The notes below the pieces were generated by a model, which did no database searches, was not told where the DNA came from, and worked only from the letters and a program-made list of their open reading frames with translations. Shown piece by piece: positions 8,992-16,842 of a DNA stretch of 64,000 bases. Both the position numbers and the translations under genes were made by a program. The first letter of the stretch is position 1, and the number at the start of each line of letters is the position of its first letter. The stretch comes from AP-15 sp963732095 (lineage in GTDB: Bacteria > Pseudomonadota > Alphaproteobacteria > ATCC43930 > CGMCC-115725): the NCBI GenBank assembly GCA_963732095.1, contig CAVSZA010000040.1:1-64000 (forward strand), in the 5' to 3' direction.

Positions 8992-9042
8992 GCCCCCACC
9001 CTAACCCTCCCCCGCTAGCGGGGGAGGGGAAGGGGAGGGGTA
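8992..9042. repeat. Palindromic repeat, family A, at the dnaE2 frame break
   Basis: The core is a perfect inverted repeat CCTCCCCCGCTAGCGGGGGA with C/T- and G/A-rich arms. It sits exactly where the N-terminal dnaE2 frame meets a stop (CGC TAG inside the palindrome) and where the C-terminal frame takes over. A length not divisible by three would account for the frameshift. Confidence 0.85.
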
Positions 9043-10551
9043 GCGGGTTCGAGGGTGCAGTCCCAGAAGCTGTGGTTGACATCGACGGGGCGCACCTCGA
9101 CGCCGTGCTCGCGCGCGTCACGGACGATCTGTGCCGGCGCGTAGAACCCCATCGGCTGGCTGTTGAGCAAAGCACAGGCGAAGACCTCGGGATAGAAGCA
9201 TTTGATCCAGGCCGAGACATAGACGAGCAGTGCAAAGCTCGCTGCATGGCTTTCCGGAAAACCATAGGTCCCGAACCCTTCGATCTGGCTGAAGCAACGC
9301 GTCGCGAAATCTCGGTCGTAACCGTTCTTGACCATTCCGGCGACGAATTTGTCGCGGAACAGATGGATGTCGCCATTGCGCTTGAATGTCGCCATCGCGC
9401 GGCGCAGTCGGTCGGCCTCCTCCGGGGGGAAACCGGCGCCGACAATGGCGATCTTCATCGCCTGCTCCTGGAAGAGCGGCACACCCAGGGTCTTGCCCAG
9501 GACCTCTTGCAGTTCCCCGGACGGGTAGGTAACGACTTCGCGCCCGGAGCGGCGGCGCAGATAGGGGTGCACCATGTCGCCCTGGATCGGGCCCGGCCGC
9601 ACGATCGCGACTTCGATGACGAGATCGTAGAATTCGCGCGGTTTGAGCCGCGGCAGCATCGTCATCTGGGCGCGGCTTTCGACCTGGAAGACACCGAGCG
9701 AGTCGGCGCGGGAGAGCATCTCGTAGACTGCGGGGTCCTCGGCCGGGATCGTGGCGAGCTCGAAACGCCGCCCATAATGTTCGTCGATCAGCGCAAAGGC
9801 CTTGCGGATGCAGGTCAGCATGCCGAGCGCTAGGACATCGATCTTCAGAATGCCGAGCCGGTCGAGGTCGTCCTTGTCCCATTCGATGACGGTGCGGTCC
9901 ACCATCGCCGCGTTCTCGATCGGCACCAATTCGGACAACGGCCCGCGGGTGATCACAAAACCGCCGACATGCTGCGAGAGATGCCGCGGAAAACCGACCA
10001 CCTGCGCGGCGAGATCGAGCGCAAGACGCAAAATAGGGTCGGTGGGGTCGAGCCCAGCTTCGCGCACCCGCTGATCGGCGATCGGATCGTTGCTCCAGCC
10101 CCAGACGATGCCGGCGAGGCTGGCGACGACATCGACGCTGAGACCCAGGACCTTGCCGACCTCGCGGATAGCCGAGCGCGAGCGGTAGCAGATTACGGTG
10201 GCGGCGAGACCGGCCCGGTCGCGGCCGTATTTTTCGTAGACGTATTGGATCACCTCCTCGCGCCGCTCGTGCTCGAAATCGACATCGATGTCGGGGGGCT
10301 CGTTGCGCGCGGCGCTGATGAAGCGCTCGAACAAGACGTCGATGCGCGCCGGGTCGACCGCGGTGATCCCGAGGCAATAGCAGACCACGGAATTGGCGGC
10401 GGAGCCGCGCCCCTGGCACAGGATGCCGCGCCGCCGCGCAAACCGCACGATATCATGAACGGTCAGGAAATAGCGGGCATAGTCGAGCCGCTCGATCAGC
10501 TGCAGCTCATGCTCGATGAGCTTGCGGACATTGTTCGGGACACCGCTTCTT

Positions 10552-10632
10552 TCGTCATTCCCGCGAAAGCGGGAATCCAGGCAGTCAGGGTCCCAACGGC
10601 AGCCCTGGACCCCCGCTTTCGCGGGAGGGACG
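10552..10632. repeat. Palindromic repeat, family B, inside dnaE2 (in frame)
   Basis: Left arm CGTCATTCCCGCGAAAGCGG and right arm CCCCCGCTTTCGCGGGAGGG flank a GC-rich centre. It matches the elements at 59439, 59692 and 59808. On the coding strand it reads PPAKAGVQ...LDSRFRGND, the usual translation of this repeat type. It adds about 28 residues just before the polymerase segment VRKLIEHELQLIERLDYAR without breaking the frame. Confidence 0.88.
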
Positions 10633-11496
10633 GAAGAGTGAAAGCGCTCAGCGGCACCCTGCCAAGCGAGCTCTGCCAGACGTTGTTGCGGCGTCATCCC
10701 CTCTGGGACAGGCTCCTCGGGATATTCGTAGCGTAGCTCGTCGAGGCTGAAGCGGCAGCGTCCGACGATTTCGAGGCTGCGTTCTACGGCATCTTCCCGG
10801 CCGCGAAACAGCCGCGCCATCTCCTGCGACGGTTTTAGATGGCGCTCGGCATTGGCGGCGAGGCGATAGCCGGCTTCGCCGATCGTGCAGCCTTCGCGGA
10901 TACAGGTCAGCACGTCCTGCAAAGAGCGGCGTTCGGGCAGGTGGTAGAGCACGTCGTTGACTGCGACGAGCGGCAGCCCGGCTGCTTCACCGAGAGCAGC
11001 AAGGCGGGCGAGGCGCCGCATATCGTCGCCGCGATAGAGGTGGTGCACGGCGAGATAGGCACGGCCCCGGAAATCCGCCGCGACCCGGGCCGCGATCTCG
11101 GGTGACAGGATCACCACAATCTGGCCGTCGCCATGCGCGACGACGTCGGCGTAGTCGAGATGGCATTCGCCTTTGGGCGCGCGGCGTTTGCCGAGCGTCA
11201 ACAGCCGCGTCAGTCGGCCGTAGGCGGCGCGATCCGTGGGGTAGGCGAGCAGGCTCGTGCCGTCGCGCAGATCGAGGCGGCACCCGACGGCGAGGCGGAT
11301 CCCGACCTCCTTGGCCGCATGATGCGCACGCACAATGCCGGCAAAGCTGTTGCGGTCGGTGATCGCGATTGCCTGATGACCGAGCGCGGCCGCGGTCAGC
11401 ACCAGCTCGTCGGGGTGCGCGGCGCCGCGCAGAAACGAGAAATTAGTGGTGACCTGCAGCTCCGCGTAGCGCGGGGCCCACTCAGACAAAACTGGG

Positions 11497-13098
11497 TCAG
11501 GAAAAGACGCCATGGACAAACCAGCGCGGCTTGCGCCCACCGCCGTGGAGACCAGCCCGAAACAACCAGAAGCGCCGACCCTCCTCGTCCTCTACCCGGT
11601 AATAATCGCGGATCGCATCGACCTCGCTGGACCCCTGCGGCTGCCACCATTCGTCCGCGATCCGCTCCGGCCCATCAGCCCGCATGACCCGATGTCGGCG
11701 GCGCCGCCACATGAACCGGAACGGCGGATCGTCGGGCAGCAGCCAGAACGCCTCGACCGGCTCCGGCGGGTCAAACAACCGTATCGGTCTTAGCCCCTCT
11801 CCGCCCTGCTGTCCCCTCACCCACCCAGCCCTGCGGGCTGGGTCCCCCCTCTCCCGCATTGCGGGAGAGGGTCCTGAGCGCAGCGAAGGGGGTGAGGGTG
11901 ATACTCTTACTGAGGCGCGCTCCGGGATATGGCTCTCGCGCGGCTTGAGCTGCGATATTGCGGCGAGACCGAGCCGGTTACCGAGCCGGTCGAGGAGTGG
12001 GGCGATGCCGCCCGTCTCGTTGCAGGCAGTGTGGCCGGGAAGTCCGATCTGCTCGGGCGGCAGAGGCTCGACCGCGTAGGCGGCGAGGATCATGTCTTCG
12101 ATGCCGAGGCCGGGATCGATTGTGTCGAACCGTTCCTTGAAGAGCACCGCGAGGTGGCGCGGATCGCGGCTCGGGCGGGCGGTGCCGAGGCTGATCCGCT
12201 CGACCCGGCCGTCGACGCGGTGAAAGGCGAGATCGAGCCGCCGCGCTCCCGTCCCTTCCCGCGCCAAGCGAAGGACGAGATCTGCAGTGAGCCGCTCCGT
12301 GGCCAGCATCAGATCGGTGGGCTCGGTAATAGGCTCCACAAAACTCAACCGCACCCGTCGGCTCGGCACCTCGCCTAGTGGCGACAACGGCTCCGGAATC
12401 TCGTCCAGAGCCTGATCGAGCAGCCGCGCCACCGTCTCGCCGAACCGGCGGGCCAGTGCATCGCGCGGCATCGCATAGAGATCGCCGACCCGCTTCAACC
12501 CGACCCGCCGCAGCCCCTGGGCGGTGATCGGGTCGAGGCGGAGGGCTTCCACCGGCAACGAAGCGAGGGCGGCGCGAAGCGCTCCCGGATCTAGAATGAC
12601 GACATTGTCGCTCGTTTCCGCAAAGCGGGCCATCGCCCACGCAGCGCCGAGCGTATCGGCAATGACGACGCGGTTGGCGACACCCCGGCGGTCGAGCCGG
12701 GCCGCCAGATCGGCAGCTAGTGCTCTTTCCCCGCCCCAGAGATGGGCCGAACCGGTGATCTCGATCCGCACCCCATCTGCACCATCGGGAGCGGTCCATG
12801 GGCTGTAACGGCCACACCATTCCGCCAGCCGCCGCAGCCCGGCGGCGTCTTCCGCCGGCTTTGCCAGGGCAGTGACGAGGCCGGGCAGAAAGGAGAGCGC
12901 ATCCGCCAGCGGCATTCCCGGAGCCAGTCCGGCAGCGGAGGCGGCCGGGTTGACCGCGGCGAGAAGCCGCCGTCCGGCAATATCGGCAACCGTCGCGAAC
13001 GGGGCCTCTTCAGCCGGCGCGCCGATATTTTTCCGCTGCGACAGGCGCCGCCGGTCGATCGGCCAGCGCGGCAACCAGAGATACATGATCCGTCGCAT
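11497..13098 (-). CDS. imuB: ImuB, Y-family-like mutasome protein
   Basis: A 533-residue DinB/UmuC-related protein that lacks the catalytic acidic motif of true Y-family polymerases, as expected for ImuB. Markers are YLWLPRWPIDRRR at the start, AVNPAASAAGLAPGMPLADA, ITGSAHLWGGERAL, a helix-hairpin-helix region around RLDPITAQGLRRVGL, and EQIGLPG, which may be the beta-clamp contact. ImuB links ImuA and DnaE2 to the clamp in SOS mutagenesis. The start is taken at ATG 13098 (13086 also possible); it overlaps imuA by 89 nt and dnaE2 by 17 nt. A family A repeat is translated in frame at about two thirds of the length. Confidence 0.92.
   Translation of the reverse strand: MRRIMYLWLPRWPIDRRRLSQRKNIGAPAEEAPFATVADIAGRRLLAAVNPAASAAGLAPGMPLADALSFLPGLVTALAKPAEDAAGLRRLAEWCGRYSPWTAPDGADGVRIEITGSAHLWGGERALAADLAARLDRRGVANRVVIADTLGAAWAMARFAETSDNVVILDPGALRAALASLPVEALRLDPITAQGLRRVGLKRVGDLYAMPRDALARRFGETVARLLDQALDEIPEPLSPLGEVPSRRVRLSFVEPITEPTDLMLATERLTADLVLRLAREGTGARRLDLAFHRVDGRVERISLGTARPSRDPRHLAVLFKERFDTIDPGLGIEDMILAAYAVEPLPPEQIGLPGHTACNETGGIAPLLDRLGNRLGLAAISQLKPRESHIPERASVRVSPSPPSLRSGPSPAMRERGDPARRAGWVRGQQGGEGLRPIRLFDPPEPVEAFWLLPDDPPFRFMWRRRRHRVMRADGPERIADEWWQPQGSSEVDAIRDYYRVEDEEGRRFWLFRAGLHGGGRKPRWFVHGVFS
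11811..11900. repeat. Palindromic repeat, family A variant, inside imuB (in frame)
   Basis: Contains two nested hairpins, CCAGCCCTGCGGGCTGG and CCCTCTCCCGCATTGCGGGA, closely matching the element at 48181-48268. It is read through as a Pro/Arg/Gly-rich segment (GPSPAMRERGDPARRAGW) between ImuB residues that are otherwise contiguous with RLFDPPEPVEAFWLLPDD. Confidence 0.85.
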
Positions 13099-13843
13099 CC
13101 GGCACCTCCATTTCCCAACAGGCCGGCTCACCGCCGCGGCAGCGCAGCAGCTCGACGCGCCACCGCGGATGCCCGACCCCAGGCTCTCCCCGAATGGGCA
13201 GAGACGGCAGTGCGGCGATGCGCCAGCGGGTTACAGCCGCGTTCGGCAGCGCGCGCTCGCGCGCCGCCTGCCCGCCATCGCGCCAGCGCCGTAGCAGAAA
13301 GGCGGTGATGCCGGAGCGTTCCGCGGCGAGCTGCAATCGGCGGCTCGCCACCATGGGGAACGACCCGATTTCGCCAACAACTGCGACAATGCCCGGAGCG
13401 CGCAGCCCTTCCTCCATCGACCACAGGATCTCGGCATCGCGCGATGCCTGGACCAGCACGACCTGACCGGGATCGAGCCCGTGCGCCGCGAGGCCCGGCC
13501 CGTAAAGGTCTGGGCGCGGCAGGCACCACAGCACCACCCCCACCTCACCCCGACCCTCTCCTCCCCCAAGGGAGGAGAGGGAGAGGGAGGGTGAGGTGGG
13601 CGGCCTCGTGAGGCGTCCGAGAATGTGAGCGGCAAAAGCGGCGGCGAGCGCGCCATCCTCCTCGTCGCCGCCTACCCCCTGGATCTCGTGCAAGGCGCCC
13701 CGCGCGAGCCCGCCGCCCGGCAATGCCCGGTCGATCGCCGCGACACCAAAGGGCAATACTCCATGTGCCATCGCCGGCGGCCGCTCGATCCGTCGGACGC
13801 GCTCACGTAGCTCGGGAATAAAAATTCTTGCCGTGTCGAGCAT
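13010..13843 (-). CDS. imuA: ImuA, SulA/RecA-like SOS mutagenesis protein
   Basis: A 277-residue ImuA-type protein starting MLDTARIFIPELRERVRRIE. The RecA-like core includes LPFGVAAIDRALPGGGLARG near residue 30, a Walker-A-like loop position, and later DPGQVVLVQASRDAEILWSM and AERSGITAFLLR. It works with ImuB and DnaE2 in damage-induced mutagenesis. An in-frame family A repeat adds about 24 residues (PPTSPSLSLSSLGGG onward) in the middle of the RecA-like domain. ATG 13843 is chosen because the LexA box abuts it and it matches the usual N-terminus. It is first in the operon imuA-imuB-dnaE2. Confidence 0.9.
   Translation of the reverse strand: MLDTARIFIPELRERVRRIERPPAMAHGVLPFGVAAIDRALPGGGLARGALHEIQGVGGDEEDGALAAAFAAHILGRLTRPPTSPSLSLSSLGGGEGRGEVGVVLWCLPRPDLYGPGLAAHGLDPGQVVLVQASRDAEILWSMEEGLRAPGIVAVVGEIGSFPMVASRRLQLAAERSGITAFLLRRWRDGGQAARERALPNAAVTRWRIAALPSLPIRGEPGVGHPRWRVELLRCRGGEPACWEMEVPDATDHVSLVAALADRPAAPVAAEKYRRAG
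13539..13600. repeat. Palindromic repeat, family A, inside imuA (in frame)
   Basis: Inverted repeat with left arm CCACCTCACC...CCCTCTCCTCCC and right arm GGGAGGAGAGGG...GGTGAGGTGG around a short loop. It is translated as part of ImuA without a frame change. Confidence 0.85.
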
Positions 13844-13858
13844 GTTCCATTTTTGTTC
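13844..13858 (-). promoter_or_regulatory. LexA (SOS) box of the imu operon
   Basis: The sequence is GTTC-CATTTTT-GTTC on the plus strand, that is GAAC-N7-GAAC on the coding strand, the direct-repeat LexA site known from alphaproteobacteria. It directly abuts the imuA start codon. It would cover the -10 region of the promoter whose -35 TTGACA lies at 13873-13878, so LexA would block transcription until DNA damage. Confidence 0.85.
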
Positions 13859-13878
13859 TTCGCGGCATGTCTTGTCAA
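13850..13878 (-). promoter_or_regulatory. Predicted sigma-70 promoter of imuA
   Basis: A perfect -35 hexamer TTGACA is on the minus strand at 13873-13878. Seventeen bases on, the hexamer CAAAAA at 13850-13855, inside the LexA box, is in the -10 position but is a poor match. Transcription would start at about 13843, the A of the imuA ATG, giving a leaderless message. The -35 and spacing are seen; the start point is inferred. Confidence 0.55.
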
Positions 13879-13925
13879 GACCAGGCGCTTGACGATACGT
13901 CGTTCCGGAAGCATCACTCGTCCCG

Positions 13926-14414
13926 ATGACCCTCGCGCCGCTCCTCGACGCTCCCTTCGTCATCCAGATTCACGCCTTGGCGGCCATTGCCGCCTTCGCG
14001 GTGGGTCTCGTTCAGCTCACCGCGCCGAAGGGCACGATCCCGCACCGCCTGATCGGCTGGTCATGGGTCATGCTGATGCTGACCGTCGCGGTCAGTTCGT
14101 TGTTCATCCATACGATCCGGCTGTGGGGTCCGTGGAGCCCGATCCACTTGCTGTCCATCCTGGTTCTGGTGACATTACCGCTGGCGGTCATGCACGCCCG
14201 CCGGCACGACATTGCGCAGCACCGCATGGCGATGCTGATGTTGTTCACGGGCGCCCTGGTGATCGCCGGCGGATTTCACCTTCCTGCCCGGCCGGATCAT
14301 GCACGCCGTTGTATTCAGCCCACCCTCGGCAGCCACTCCATGAGGCGGCGCCCCGCCTCGGCGACATCCTCGGTGGACCCGGCGAACGAGAAACGGACCC
14401 AGCCGCCGCCATGA
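13926..14414 (+). CDS. DUF2306-type membrane protein, probable frameshift near the end
   Basis: The N-terminal 115 residues show four hydrophobic segments and the family pattern PFVIQIHALAAIAAFAVG, APKGTIPHRLIGWSWV and ARRHDIAQHRMAMLMLFTGA. After GALVIAGG the open frame becomes non-membrane, arginine-rich text and overlaps the aminotransferase gene by 100 bp. In the +1 frame from about 14275 the sequence reads FTFLPGRIMHAVVF, the expected ending, and stops at 14341-14343. An extra T in GGATTTCACC would explain this. The protein is therefore probably about 139 residues, or a recent frameshift mutant. Function is unknown. Confidence 0.7.
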   Translation: MTLAPLLDAPFVIQIHALAAIAAFAVGLVQLTAPKGTIPHRLIGWSWVMLMLTVAVSSLFIHTIRLWGPWSPIHLLSILVLVTLPLAVMHARRHDIAQHRMAMLMLFTGALVIAGGFHLPARPDHARRCIQPTLGSHSMRRRPASATSSVDPANEKRTQPPP

Positions 14415-15481
14415 ATCGGGTCGAAATCGAGACCCGGGGTCACCGCGACACCGGTCTGGGCGAGGAGGCGGCGGCAAAAACCCTCGCTGTCGCGCGTCAG
14501 GCTCGAGATATCGACATAGAGGTAGAACGCACCTTCGGCCGGCGCAAAGCAAGTGAGACCGGCAGCCCTCAGGGTGCGGATCAACAGGTCGCGATTGGCG
14601 CGGTAACGCGCGACGTGGCTGTCGAGTTCGGCGCGGCAGCCGAACACCGGGAGCGCGGCGAGCTGCGACAATGCCGGCGGGGAGATGTAGAAATTCTGCG
14701 CCAGGCATTCGACCGAGCGCGCCAAATCCGGCGGCGCCAGCATCCAGCCGAGCCGCCATCCGGTCATACTGTAGTATTTCGAAAACGAGTTGACGATGAC
14801 CGCCTCTTGCCCGAAAGCACGCGCCGTCGCGGCAGGGCTCTCATAGGTGATGCCGTGGTAGATCTCGTCCGAGATCAGGCGGATGCCGCGATCACGGCAA
14901 TAGCCGGCCAGCCGGGTGAGGTCGCTGGCGCCGATCATTGTTCCAGTCGGGTTGGCCGGGCTCGCGATGATCAGCCCGTCGAGAGCGCCCAAATCGGCGA
15001 GGAGCTCGGGTGTCGGCTGGTAATGGGCGTTCTCGCCGACTTCGATCAGCACCGGCTCGATGTCGAGCGCCGTCAGGATGTTGCGATAGGCCGGGTACCC
15101 AGGGACCGCGAGCCCCACTCGGTCGCCGGGCTCGAAGGCGGCGAGAAAGGTGAGCTGGAACGCGGCCGACGAGCCGGTGGTCACGACGACCTCGGCGGGG
15201 TCGACCGCGACGCCGTATTGGGTCTGGTAGTGGCCGGCAATTGCCTGCCGCAACGGCGCGATACCGAGCGCATCGGTATAGCCGATCCGTTCGCCCCCCA
15301 AGGCGCGGCGAGCGGCATCGAGCACCGCCTCGGGCGCCGAGGTCCCCGGTTGGCCGACTTCGAGATGGATCACGTCGGCGCCCCCGGCCTCCCGCTCGTT
15401 GGCGGCGCGCAGCACGTCCATCGCGATAAAGGGCGGCACCAACCCCCGCCGGGACGCGCGCAAACTCACGTCCGGGCACAT
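14315..15481 (-). CDS. PLP-dependent aminotransferase, class I/II
   Basis: A 388-residue fold-type I aminotransferase related to aspartate/aromatic aminotransferases. Visible motifs are HLEVGQPGTSAP, the substrate segment GIAPLRQAIAGHY, ASPANPTGTMIG (the NPTG loop), ISDEIYHGITYE (Asp and Tyr contacts to PLP) and SFSKYYSMTGWRLGW with the Schiff-base lysine. The C-terminal RFSFAGS holds the carboxylate-binding Arg. Substrate cannot be told from sequence. ATG 15481 is preferred over upstream starts because it gives the usual N-terminus; it overlaps the end of the DUF1272 gene by 16 nt, indicating an operon. Confidence 0.9.
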   Translation of the reverse strand: MCPDVSLRASRRGLVPPFIAMDVLRAANEREAGGADVIHLEVGQPGTSAPEAVLDAARRALGGERIGYTDALGIAPLRQAIAGHYQTQYGVAVDPAEVVVTTGSSAAFQLTFLAAFEPGDRVGLAVPGYPAYRNILTALDIEPVLIEVGENAHYQPTPELLADLGALDGLIIASPANPTGTMIGASDLTRLAGYCRDRGIRLISDEIYHGITYESPAATARAFGQEAVIVNSFSKYYSMTGWRLGWMLAPPDLARSVECLAQNFYISPPALSQLAALPVFGCRAELDSHVARYRANRDLLIRTLRAAGLTCFAPAEGAFYLYVDISSLTRDSEGFCRRLLAQTGVAVTPGLDFDPIHGGGWVRFSFAGSTEDVAEAGRRLMEWLPRVG

Positions 15482-15711
15482 CCTTCCGGCTTGAAGACCC
15501 GGCGCGTCGACGCCGGGTGACGCAGCAGCCGGTCGCTCGGCCGGATCGGGCGCCGCACCAGTTCGCCGGTGCAATTGGGACAATGCCCGCCGAGCATTCC
15601 TTCAGCGCACTCCCGGCAGAACGTGCACTCATAGGAGCAGATCCGGGCGTCGAGCGATTGGGGCGGCAAGTCCCGGCCGCAGCATTCGCAATTGGGTCTC
15701 AACTCCAGCAT
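15466..15711 (-). CDS. DUF1272 domain protein (small zinc-ribbon-like)
   Basis: An 81-residue protein, MLELRPNCECCGRDLPP followed by ICSYECTFCRECAEGML and GGHCPNCTGELVRRP. Eight cysteines in CxxC-like pairs suggest two zinc sites. This is the DUF1272 pattern; the function of the family is not established. It overlaps the start of the aminotransferase and is likely co-transcribed with it. Confidence 0.85.
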   Translation of the reverse strand: MLELRPNCECCGRDLPPQSLDARICSYECTFCRECAEGMLGGHCPNCTGELVRRPIRPSDRLLRHPASTRRVFKPEGCART

Positions 15712-15823
15712 CCTGGTGCAATCCTGATCATGCCGATGCCTTTGCATCCTGCGCGAGCAGGTTGGCATTGGCGAGCGGCTTTCGCTATGAGGGGCGCCTC
15801 ATCCCGACTAATAGAGAACTCCC

Positions 15824-16381
15824 TTGACCCGTCTGATTGGAATGTCTGGCAGCCTGCGCAGCGGCTCTTATTCGAATGCGGTGCTGGAGACGCTGCGCGA
15901 GAAATTCTCCGGCCGCGCCGAGATCGTAATATGGGACCTCGCAACCATCCCGCTCTATAATCAGGATTTCGAGGGCAAGAAACGGCCCGCGCCGGTCAAG
16001 GCGCTGCTTTCGGCGATCGCCGAAAGCGATGGGCTCGTGCTTTGCGCACCGGAGTTCAACCATAGCATCCCCGGCGTCCTGAAGAACGCGCTCGACTGGG
16101 CCTCGCGCCCCGCCTTCACCTCGGTGATGGCGTATAAGCCGGTCGCGATCATGGCAACCTCGCGCGGCGCGCTCGGCGGGGCGCGATGCCTCGAGCATTT
16201 GCGCGTCGCCCTCGATTCGATGCTGTCACGGGTTGCGCTTGCGCGCGAGGTGATCATCACCTCCTCGGCCGATAAAATCCGCGACGGGCGGCTGGTCGAC
16301 GAGACGTGTCTCAGTTTCGCCTGCGGCGCCGTCGAGGCGCTGCTGCACGAGATCGAGGTGTGGCGGACGGCTGCCGGCTAG
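15824..16381 (+). CDS. NADPH-dependent FMN reductase family protein
   Basis: A 185-residue flavodoxin-fold protein. The FMN phosphate loop SGSLRSGSYSNAV is at residues 8-20, followed by APEFNHSIPGVLKNALDW, which is the family hallmark, and a C-terminal helix. Such enzymes reduce FMN, quinones, azo compounds or chromate with NAD(P)H in the cytoplasm. The start is TTG 15824, giving MTRLIGMSGSL. The gene converges on bcp with a 4-nt overlap. Confidence 0.88.
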   Translation: MTRLIGMSGSLRSGSYSNAVLETLREKFSGRAEIVIWDLATIPLYNQDFEGKKRPAPVKALLSAIAESDGLVLCAPEFNHSIPGVLKNALDWASRPAFTSVMAYKPVAIMATSRGALGGARCLEHLRVALDSMLSRVALAREVIITSSADKIRDGRLVDETCLSFACGAVEALLHEIEVWRTAAG

Positions 16382-16842
16382 AGCGCGCGCGCCGCTTTGA
16401 GCACTTCGGCGACGTGGCCTGGCACCCTGACCTTGTGCCATACGCCGCGCACGATGCCTTGCTGATCGATCAGGAAGGTGCAGCGTTCGATGCCCATATA
16501 CTTGCGTCCGTACATGCTTTTTTCGACCCAGACGGCGTATTTTTCGCAGACATCGGAGCCCGCATCGGAAGCGAGGATGAACGGGAGCTCGTGCTTCTTC
16601 TTGAACTTGTCGTGCGAGGCGACCGAATCCTTCGAGATCCCGATCACCACAGATCCCACTCCGCTATAGTCGGGTAAGGCGTCGCGAAACCCGCAGGCTT
16701 CGGCGGTGCAGCCCGACGTGTCGTCCTTGGGATAAAAGTAAAGGACGATCTTTTTGCCCTTGAGGGCGGACAATGTGACACTGCCGTTGCCGTCGGTCGG
16801 CAGCGTGAAGTCCGGGGCTTTTTCGCCGATCTCGACACTCAT
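16378..16842 (-). CDS. bcp: Thiol peroxidase Bcp (peroxiredoxin)
   Basis: A 154-residue peroxiredoxin of the BCP/PrxQ type. The peroxidatic cysteine is in FYPKDDTSGCTAEACGFRD; the second cysteine five residues later is the usual resolving partner. The tail region contains ERCTFLIDQQGIVRGVW. It reduces H2O2 and organic hydroperoxides using thioredoxin in the cytoplasm. Its ATG overlaps the glnE stop by 4 nt, so it is translated from the same message downstream of glnE. Confidence 0.93.
   Translation of the reverse strand: MSVEIGEKAPDFTLPTDGNGSVTLSALKGKKIVLYFYPKDDTSGCTAEACGFRDALPDYSGVGSVVIGISKDSVASHDKFKKKHELPFILASDAGSDVCEKYAVWVEKSMYGRKYMGIERCTFLIDQQGIVRGVWHKVRVPGHVAEVLKAARAL

Larger units (their letters stand above)
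8045..11513 (-). pseudogene. dnaE2: Error-prone DNA polymerase DnaE2/ImuC, frameshifted at a repeat
   Basis: The frame starting at 11513 encodes the PHP domain (YAELQVTTNFSFLRGAAHPD near the N-terminus) and the C-family polymerase core with the active-site motif PPDIDVDFEHERR, and runs to NHSFWDCTLEP. It then enters a palindromic repeat and stops at 9015. The remainder (LRLGLRQIKGFAEADAERL, the helix-hairpin-helix region and OB fold LSIAGIVLIRQRPGS, ending DIVITSRNFR) lies in another frame and ends at 8045. Together they give a normal DnaE2 plus insertions. Two other repeats sit in frame (8622-8718 and 10552-10632). DnaE2 performs damage-induced mutagenic synthesis with ImuA and ImuB. The start overlaps the imuB end by 17 nt. 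The frameshift may be real or a sequencing indel in the C/G runs. Confidence 0.88.

Noticed and set aside
13853..15520. 555-codon frame antisense to the aminotransferase
   Set aside because: Shadow frame of a GC-rich gene; composition (Arg/Gly/Asp rich) is not protein-like and the minus-strand gene is certain.
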